The notes under the pieces: model-generated | Told to the model about the DNA's origin: nothing | The model's input: only the letters and a program-made list of their open reading frames with translations | The model's database searches: none | Position numbers and translations under genes: made by a program | Part shown: positions 31,784 through 36,880 of the stretch, in pieces | Layout: each line of letters opens with the position of its first letter | Numbering within the stretch: the stretch's first letter is position 1 | DNA from: CAWBRT01 sp050015355 | GTDB taxonomy: Bacteria; Acidobacteriota; Terriglobia; Terriglobales; Acidobacteriaceae | Assembly: GCA_050015355.1 (NCBI GenBank) | Contig: JBEKBO010000037.1 | Coordinates: 1 to 36,880, forward strand | DNA length: 36,880 bases | Direction: 5' to 3'

Positions 31784-32263
31784 TCAGGCGGGATGATTGG
31801 CCTTGCCGGTGATTCGTTCGAGACGGATGCGCACCACGGCTGTCCGGGAGTCGGAAGTGGCGATCGCCTTTTCCGCGTTGGGCGACAGCGCCCCGCAGAA
31901 ACGGACGGCCAGAAGTTCCAGAGCCCGCCGTTTCTCCGTGGGGTCCGCTACCAGAGCCGCCCGGCCGAATACGATGGCGCTTTCATAGAGGGTAGTCAGT
32001 TTGGCCGGCAACACCCTGGCGCCCGCCACGGCACAGAAGGAGACCCGCTCTTCATGGGCGATGTTCTCCAGTTTGTGTCCCTCGACGGCGCAATGAATGT
32101 AGACCACGTCCCCGGACAGTACGTGGTTCACGGGGACGGCATAAGGCCATCCGTCAGCTCCCAGGGTGGCCAAAACGCCATGCTCCGCCCGCGCCAGAAT
32201 CTCCCGGGCCTGGTCCTCGGTAAGCGCCCTCTCACTTCGTCGTATGTCTCTGAATGTAGGCAT
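31784..32263 (-). CDS. Pyridoxamine 5'-phosphate oxidase-like flavin protein (NimA-like)
   Basis: The 159-aa product has the split-barrel flavin-binding fold pattern: L-A-T-L-G-A-D-G-W-P-Y-A-V-P-V-N-H-V near residue 30, Y-I-H-C-A-V-E-G-H-K-L-E-N-I near 55 and V-S-F-C-A-V near 75. These are marks of the NimA/PNPOx-like group, whose members reduce nitroimidazoles or bind haem or F420 or FMN. The ribosome site is weak. It stands alone between gene-poor stretches of 273 and 489 bases. A true PdxH role is unlikely since that enzyme is longer and has other motifs. Confidence 0.85.
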   Translation of the reverse strand: MPTFRDIRRSERALTEDQAREILARAEHGVLATLGADGWPYAVPVNHVLSGDVVYIHCAVEGHKLENIAHEERVSFCAVAGARVLPAKLTTLYESAIVFGRAALVADPTEKRRALELLAVRFCGALSPNAEKAIATSDSRTAVVRIRLERITGKANHPA

Positions 32264-32752
32264 CTCTCGGAACTCATGAACAGGTTAGCACGAGTGTGGG
32301 CTGAAGCCCCGCGCAGGCCAAGGCGCTCTCTACGTCGTGCTATTCCTTTAGTTTATTATCCGGGATTTCCGTCTTGTCCTGGGCGATTATGCTTCCGTTC
32401 CCCTTGGAAAACAACCAGTTTCTTCTCTCAAGTGGACCCGCGATCGCGTGGTGCTGCTCGGACACCCTCACGGCTTGCCACAGGTCGGGCCGCGCGACTC
32501 CAGTGCGCATTTTTGTCTCCGAAAGGTCTCCGAAAGTCCGAATTGACAAGTCTTATTGTCGGCGTTACTCTCGATGGATTCCTTGATCCAGCACTCAAAC
32601 GAAGGCATCGCCTGATGCCCGTGTAGATTGTTTGGAGAACCATAAGTACCATTTGGCGGGGCAGGCAGGACTCAGTTCAAAATGCTTCTGGATGAGTACG
32701 ATACCCGCCATTTCGGATTGAACAAAGAAACCTCGGGGCGTGAGGTGAAACT
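32264..32752. other. Gene-poor stretch
   Basis: No convincing gene lies in these 489 bases. A 69-codon minus-strand frame (32340-32549) shows no family and no good start. The last part should hold the promoter of the symporter unit. A GAGG site seven bases before 32753 marks the start of the DUF3311 gene. Confidence 0.5.
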
Positions 32753-32950
32753 ATGAATGCAATAAAAGTCGTGTTAACCCTGATTCCATTCATATGGATC
32801 ATAGGGATGGTACCCGTTGTCAATAGGGTCAGACCAATCGTTCTCGGCCTTCCCTTCTTGGCCTTTTGGTTGGTCGCCGGTATCCCCGTAACCTTTTTCT
32901 GTATTTGGGGACTCTACAACATCGACTCGAAGCGTAACCGGGACTCTTGA
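32753..32950 (+). CDS. DUF3311 small membrane protein
   Basis: The 65-aa product has two membrane helices (about 5-25 and 30-55) and the P-F-L-A-F-W-L segment of the DUF3311 family. Such proteins nearly always sit directly before a sodium:solute symporter, as here (22 bases before the next start), and are thought to be accessory subunits of it. The start has a GAGG site. Codon use is less GC-rich than most of the window, as in the next two genes. Confidence 0.85.
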   Translation: MNAIKVVLTLIPFIWIIGMVPVVNRVRPIVLGLPFLAFWLVAGIPVTFFCIWGLYNIDSKRNRDS

Positions 32951-32972
32951 CAGCGAAAGGCGGGTGGGAGAA

Positions 32973-34487
32973 ATGACGAACCAAATAGTTGCCATTGGGG
33001 TAATCCTTCTCTTTGTAATCGGGGCCACGGTCGTTGGCATGATCCCCGGTATAAGGCAGAAGATGACGCTGGAACAATGGGCGGTGGGTGGCCGTGACTT
33101 TGGCCGCTTGCTGAACTGGTTTATTCTGGCGGGTGAAATCTATACTGCCTTCGCCTTTCTTGGCGGCAGTGGCTGGGCTTATGCCCGTGGCGGCCCGACC
33201 TTTTATATATTAGGGTATTGTACTTTGGCCTACGTGGTAGGCTACTATGTGCTGCCGGCGATGTCTCCCATGGGCCGCCGCCACGGATTGATGACTCAAC
33301 CCGATCTGGTGGAACATCTCTATGAGAGCCGTTCGCTGGGCATTCTTACTGCGTGTGTTGGCGTAACCTTCCTCCTGCCGTATCTGCAGCTTCAGCTCAC
33401 CGGCCTGGGCTTGATTATCGAAACCTGCTCCTACGGGCTTATTACAAGGGTGCCGGCCATGCTCATGGCCTTCACCATGGTTGCCGCCTTCGTTTATCTG
33501 AGCGGTCTCAAAGGTGTCGCAACCACCGCCGCCATAAAAGATGTAGTTATGATTTTGGCAGTGGCTTTTTTTGGCATCTATTTGCCTATCCATTTCTTCG
33601 GCAGCGTCGGTGGTATGTTTACGGCGTTGGACGCCGCTAAACCCGGATTTTTGACTGTGCCGGGCGGAACCAAGAATCTCGATGTCAGTTGGATGATGTC
33701 TACTCTCGTACTGACCAGCTTGGGTTTTTATATGTGGCCCCACCTTACGGGGAATAGTTTCAGTGCCAAGAATCCCGACGTACTACGGCATAATGCCGTG
33801 TACTTGCCCCTGTATCAGATTTGTATGCTATTCCCGATGCTGGTCGGGTTCACCGCCTTGCTTATCATTGTTCCGGCCCTTAAGACGCCCGATATGGCCT
33901 TCATGGCCCTTGTCCGTCAAGTACTCCCCGGTTGGGCTCTGGGTCTTGTGGGCGGCGCCGGCGCACTAGCCTGTATGATTCCGGCCGCCGATCTCATATT
34001 GACCACATCGATGCTTTTCACGCGCAATATCTTTTGCCGGACGGTAGGCAGAGACACCACTCCGCAATTCCAGGCCAAGCTTGCCCGAGTTGTTGTTCTC
34101 ATTTTGACAGTTATCGCACTAGCGTTGGCGATCTATCTCCCGAACATGCTTGTCAATTTGCTGCTCACCGGATACTCCGGCGTAACCCAGTTCTTCCCGA
34201 TGATTGTCTTAGGCTTGTTCTGGAAATCAAGCACCAAGATTGCGTCTTTCGCCGGCCTGATCGTAGGCGAGTTTATAGTTTTTTATCTGATACTTAACAA
34301 ACTTGATCCTCTGGCCATGTGGGGGCTTCACCTCAACGCTGGGTTCGTCGCCTTGGTTGTCAATATGGCAGTATTCGTGATCGTTAGCTTGGCTACCCGC
34401 ACGCCAGCCGGCATCGAACGGAAAGCCCGCGCCATAGATGGCATGAGCTCATCTCCAGCGGCGCCAACAACAGTGGGCACTCATTGA
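32973..34487 (+). CDS. Sodium:solute symporter (SSS family)
   Basis: This is a 504-aa, about 13-helix transporter. G-G-R-D-F-G near residue 38, followed by W-F-I-L-A-G-E-I-Y-T-A-F-A-F-L-G, is typical of the group that includes monocarboxylate and pantothenate permeases. A GTG three codons earlier (32964) is an equal candidate start. The DUF3311 partner precedes it and an M20 hydrolase follows 71 bases later. The symporter could therefore bring in an amidated or peptide-like compound, or the acid released from it. Substrate is not readable. The more AT-rich third positions suggest acquisition together with its neighbours. Confidence 0.9.
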   Translation: MTNQIVAIGVILLFVIGATVVGMIPGIRQKMTLEQWAVGGRDFGRLLNWFILAGEIYTAFAFLGGSGWAYARGGPTFYILGYCTLAYVVGYYVLPAMSPMGRRHGLMTQPDLVEHLYESRSLGILTACVGVTFLLPYLQLQLTGLGLIIETCSYGLITRVPAMLMAFTMVAAFVYLSGLKGVATTAAIKDVVMILAVAFFGIYLPIHFFGSVGGMFTALDAAKPGFLTVPGGTKNLDVSWMMSTLVLTSLGFYMWPHLTGNSFSAKNPDVLRHNAVYLPLYQICMLFPMLVGFTALLIIVPALKTPDMAFMALVRQVLPGWALGLVGGAGALACMIPAADLILTTSMLFTRNIFCRTVGRDTTPQFQAKLARVVVLILTVIALALAIYLPNMLVNLLLTGYSGVTQFFPMIVLGLFWKSSTKIASFAGLIVGEFIVFYLILNKLDPLAMWGLHLNAGFVALVVNMAVFVIVSLATRTPAGIERKARAIDGMSSSPAAPTTVGTH

Positions 34488-34558
34488 TCTTGGTCGGCAA
34501 GAGAGCGCACGTTCGCGGACTCATCGAGTAGGGTGGATCGGCTAGCAGGGAGACTAAC

Positions 34559-35896
34559 GTGGAGCGATTCCAGAAGGTGGTGCAGTTCGCAAACCAGCTG
34601 CGCCCGGAAGCCGTTGAGTTCACCCGACGCCTTGTGCGTTGTCCCTCCTTAGGGGGCAGCGAAAAAGGCGTTGCAGACCTTTTACTCTCAGAAATGAAGA
34701 ACATCGGGTATGACCAGGTGTTTCGTGATGACTGGGGTAATGTGATTGGCATTATCAATGGCCACCAACCTGGCCCGGCCATTGTCTATAACGGTCATAT
34801 GGATCACGTGCCCCCTGGTGAGTTGTCGCTGTGGGGCGGATACGATCCTTATGGTGCCGATATCGATGTCGGGGAGATAGATAACCGGGATGCCAGTAAG
34901 AAAGAACGGGCCGAAGTTATTCATGGAAGGGGCGTTGCAGATCTGAAGGGTGCTCTGGCCTGCGCTATTTACGCCGGAAAACTTCTCTTGCAGCTACGCA
35001 ATCAAGGTCTGGCCCTGAACGGCAAGTACATCGTTACGGCGGTTTGCCTCGAAGAGCCCGGTGATCAGGTCGGAACTATCCAGTTGATCGACGATACTTT
35101 TAAGAAGTTGCAATTGGACTATGATGCCGTCGTGTCTTGTGAGCCAACATCCCTTGATATCGCTTTAGGCCATCGCGGCCGAGTCGAGCCTGTGGTTAGC
35201 GTATACGGCAAAATCTGCCATGGGAGCGCACCTTGGTTGGGGATCAATGCGGTGTACAAAGCGAACAAGTTTATCGACAAGGTAGCCAATGAGCTGCCTA
35301 AAAGCTTTCCATCCGATCCGGATCTCGGGAAGTCCAGTATCGCAATGACCATTATTAAAGCCAGTCCTGGAGAGCTGTGTATTGTTCCAGAACGTTGCGA
35401 TATGAACTTTGATCGCCGGTTTGTACCTGGCGAAACGCCTGAGAGCTGCATCCAAGAGTTGCAGGACATCATTGACGACCTTTCTAAAGAAGATCCGGAA
35501 TTCAAAGCTGAAGTGAAAATAGCTGAAGTAGTCCAAAAATTCTATACCGGCAAATCGGTTAAGATCGCCAACAAGAAAAATGCCTGGAAGACTCCAAGAG
35601 AACATCCGTTTGTTCAGGCTATGGCAGCAGGGCTGGAAGCCGTCGGCCAAGAGGTTAGGTATCGCTATTGGTACTTCGGCACCGATCTATCAAAGGTAGC
35701 CGCGGTAGACCGCAAGCCGGCGATTGGCTATGCGGCTGGTCAGGAGCAGTTGATCCATACCCCGGTCGAGAAACTGCGGACTGACTACATGGAAAAAAGT
35801 ATCGCAGGTTATGCGGCAGGCTATTTGAAGATGATGGAGTTGCCGAAAGAAACATTCCAGCTTGAAGGGCAAACCGTTTTACGAGAATCTCACTGA
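34559..35896 (+). CDS. M20-family metallohydrolase (YgeY/ArgE/DapE-like)
   Basis: The 445-aa product is a two-zinc amidohydrolase or peptidase. Metal ligands are visible: N-G-H-M-D-H (His80), D128 in G-V-A-D-L-K-G, the E-E pair at 165-166, the C-E-P-T Glu and a C-terminal His in L-I-H-T-P. H-G-S-A-P-W-L-G marks the dimerisation domain. The overall pattern, including the long D-P-Y-G-A-D insertion, resembles YgeY, a hydrolase of purine/selenium-linked clusters. The start is GTG with GGGAG six bases upstream. It follows the symporter closely, so the two may import and cleave the same substrate. No selenium or xanthine-degradation genes are seen here. Confidence 0.87.
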   Translation: MERFQKVVQFANQLRPEAVEFTRRLVRCPSLGGSEKGVADLLLSEMKNIGYDQVFRDDWGNVIGIINGHQPGPAIVYNGHMDHVPPGELSLWGGYDPYGADIDVGEIDNRDASKKERAEVIHGRGVADLKGALACAIYAGKLLLQLRNQGLALNGKYIVTAVCLEEPGDQVGTIQLIDDTFKKLQLDYDAVVSCEPTSLDIALGHRGRVEPVVSVYGKICHGSAPWLGINAVYKANKFIDKVANELPKSFPSDPDLGKSSIAMTIIKASPGELCIVPERCDMNFDRRFVPGETPESCIQELQDIIDDLSKEDPEFKAEVKIAEVVQKFYTGKSVKIANKKNAWKTPREHPFVQAMAAGLEAVGQEVRYRYWYFGTDLSKVAAVDRKPAIGYAAGQEQLIHTPVEKLRTDYMEKSIAGYAAGYLKMMELPKETFQLEGQTVLRESH

Positions 35897-35959
35897 GTGT
35901 AATGTCGCCGCCAGCGCTGTGTTTGACCGCAAGACTGGGTTTCCGGCAGACTGTCCAGC

Positions 35960-36418
35960 ATGGAGAACGTAACGATCCGCCGGGCGGGTGCTTCCGATCT
36001 GGCCGCTATCATCGCCCGGCTTGCGGATGATGAGTTAGGGCGCTCTCGTGAGGACGTCAGCATCCCGCTGAACAGCAATTACGTCGCTGCTTTCCACGCA
36101 ATCCAGGCGGACCCACACCAACTGCTCGTGGTTGCGGTTCATAGAGAGCATGTGGTCGGGACGTTACAGCTTTCCTTCATTCCGGGGCTCTCAAGATTAG
36201 GCTCGTGGCGTGGGCAGATAGAAGCCGTTCGCATCACCGCGGATCACCGGCGCATCGGTCTGGGCCGGAACCTGGTAGAGTGGGCAATCGCGCAATGCAG
36301 GGAGCGCGGCTGCCAGCTTGTCCAGTTGACCACGGATAAATGCCGTCTTGACGCGCGCCGTTTCTATGAACGGCTGGGGTTCGTCGCGACCCACGAAGGC
36401 TACAAGCTCCTTCTCTAG
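35960..36418 (+). CDS. GNAT-family N-acetyltransferase
   Basis: The 152-aa product has the GNAT fold pattern: T-I-R-R-A-G-A-S-D near the start, V-V-G-T-L-Q-L-S near residue 62, and the acetyl-CoA-binding R-R-I-G-L-G-R-N-L (about 98-106). A-R-R-F-Y-E-R-L-G-F near the end is the usual motif B. There is no strong ribosome site before the ATG. It lies 63 bases after the M20 gene and may be part of its unit. The acetyl acceptor is unknown. Confidence 0.87.
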   Translation: MENVTIRRAGASDLAAIIARLADDELGRSREDVSIPLNSNYVAAFHAIQADPHQLLVVAVHREHVVGTLQLSFIPGLSRLGSWRGQIEAVRITADHRRIGLGRNLVEWAIAQCRERGCQLVQLTTDKCRLDARRFYERLGFVATHEGYKLLL

Positions 36419-36521
36419 CTCATGGTTTTGCCGCATTGACAGAATTCTGAAGCGAGGATATCTCGCAACGTGTTTGCGATCGCCTGTTGGCCAAGGAGCC
36501 ACCGGCAGAAGGAGAGCTGAT

Positions 36522-36770
36522 ATGACGTCTACGCAAGCTGGCAGTTCACCCGCAACGGGTTCCGGCGCAGGCGGGTGGACAGGTGTCGCACTGCTGGGAA
36601 CGGCCATTGCGGTTACGGCCATCATTGCCGTCTCCCATCTGGCCACCGGGCATCTGGCGCTCCTCGGGCTGGCGACCATTGCTCTTCTGCTGCTGGTAAT
36701 CATGACCAACCTGATGTCGCCGTTGATCGCGCTCATAGCCGTGCCCATCCTGGGAGCGCTAGGTCTTTGA
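36522..36770 (+). pseudogene. N-terminal fragment of a CitMHS-type citrate transporter
   Basis: The 82-codon frame has a strong AAGGAG site seven bases before the ATG. After a polar 25-residue start it reads through two helices. The second, L-A-L-L-G-L-A-T-I-A-L-L-L-L-V-I-M-T, is followed by N-L-M-S-P-L-I-A-L-I-A-V-P-I. This matches the opening of CitMHS citrate/metal-citrate carriers, which are over 400 aa. The frame stops at TGA just after G-A-L-G-L, and downstream sequence is AT-richer and unrelated. The gene is probably cut by an insertion or deletion; a short membrane protein is the other reading. Confidence 0.55.
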
Positions 36771-36833
36771 CCATATAAAAATGCACCTATTAAGGCACTT
36801 TCTGAGTGGCTAAATGGGTCACATAGTTTGGAC

Positions 36834-36880
36834 ATGCAAACCTACCATCGGGTACATGTTCAGCTTGGGAAGAAGGATCA
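36834..36880 (+). CDS. Possible partial ORF at the window end
   Basis: An ATG opens a frame that runs off the window after 15 codons (M-Q-T-Y-H-R-V-H-V-Q-L-G-K-K-D). The preceding 60 bases are AT-richer than the rest. It may be the start of a mobile-element gene that interrupts the citrate-transporter fragment, but I do not recognise the family and no ribosome site is clear. Confidence 0.25.
   Translation, partial: MQTYHRVHVQLGKKD

Noticed and set aside
31603..31812. 69-codon plus-strand ORF before the NimA-like gene
   Set aside because: It has no ribosome site, begins at a rare start codon, overlaps the end of the real gene and has no recognisable domain.
32340..32549. 69-codon minus-strand ORF in the gene-poor stretch
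   Set aside because: It has no clear start signal, no family and strong overlap with equally long frames on the other strand.
1..36880. CRISPR arrays, rRNA or tRNA genes, toxin-antitoxin pairs, anti-phage systems
   Set aside because: No regularly spaced repeats, no RNA-gene signatures and no defence-type proteins were seen on reading either strand; this was by eye, not by computation.

Overview
The window is a gene-dense stretch of a Gram-negative bacterial chromosome, moderately GC-rich by eye. It is devoted mainly to uptake and catabolism of organic acids and sugar-like compounds. The mix includes a Tat-type TRAP binding protein, a lipoprotein ABC receptor, an ECF sigma/anti-sigma pair with a Spy/CpxP-like protein, a secreted acid-sphingomyelinase-like phosphoesterase, and DUF1847 and C_GCAxxG_C_C proteins common in anaerobes. 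This suggests a soil or sediment heterotroph with anaerobic capacity. An Acidobacteriota- or Deltaproteobacteria-like lineage is my guess. No rRNA, tRNA, CRISPR array or replication origin was seen.

Layout. Positions 1-1062 are nearly gene-free, with one weak small ORF. Positions 1063-8619 (+) hold a TRAP transporter (dctPQM), a CaiB/BaiF (type III) CoA-transferase, a two-subunit 3-oxoacid CoA-transferase and a coupled MaoC-hydratase/SDR pair. Together these look like an import, CoA-activation and beta-oxidation-like module for a carboxylic acid. Positions 8669-8833 hold a leftover C-terminal scrap of an FAD-linked oxidase. Positions 8849-11555 (-) encode a phosphoesterase and an enolase-superfamily sugar-acid dehydratase, divergent from an ACS-type MFS transporter (11768, +). 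A 3-hydroxyacyl-CoA dehydrogenase and a zinc-ribbon membrane protein follow.

Positions 15060-20478 (-) carry an SLC13-type anion transporter with altered SNT motifs, a C_GCAxxG_C_C protein, and a run of four genes. The run consists of an ECF sigma factor, its zinc anti-sigma, a Met/His-rich Spy/CnrX-like protein and an ICMT-type membrane methyltransferase with an extra His/Met-rich domain. I read it as a metal or envelope-stress unit. DUF1847 (20893, +) faces a UROD-family methyltransferase (21643-22830, -). Then come an MHS-type MFS transporter (+) and a five-gene ABC-importer operon ending in a sugar-isomerase-like TIM barrel (24600-29250, -). A TetR regulator lies divergent to a tandem flavodoxin/Fe-S-type flavoprotein, with a clear operator between them.

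The right end has a NimA-like protein, a DUF3311/sodium-solute symporter pair, an M20 YgeY-like hydrolase and a GNAT. Last is a CitMHS-like citrate-transporter fragment that ends abruptly, possibly at a mobile-element boundary.

Three near-identical CRP/FNR-family palindromes (TGTGA-N6-TCACA type) lie at 5443, 20793 and 23026, upstream of scoAB, DUF1847 and the MHS transporter. They suggest that scattered genes here share one global regulator.
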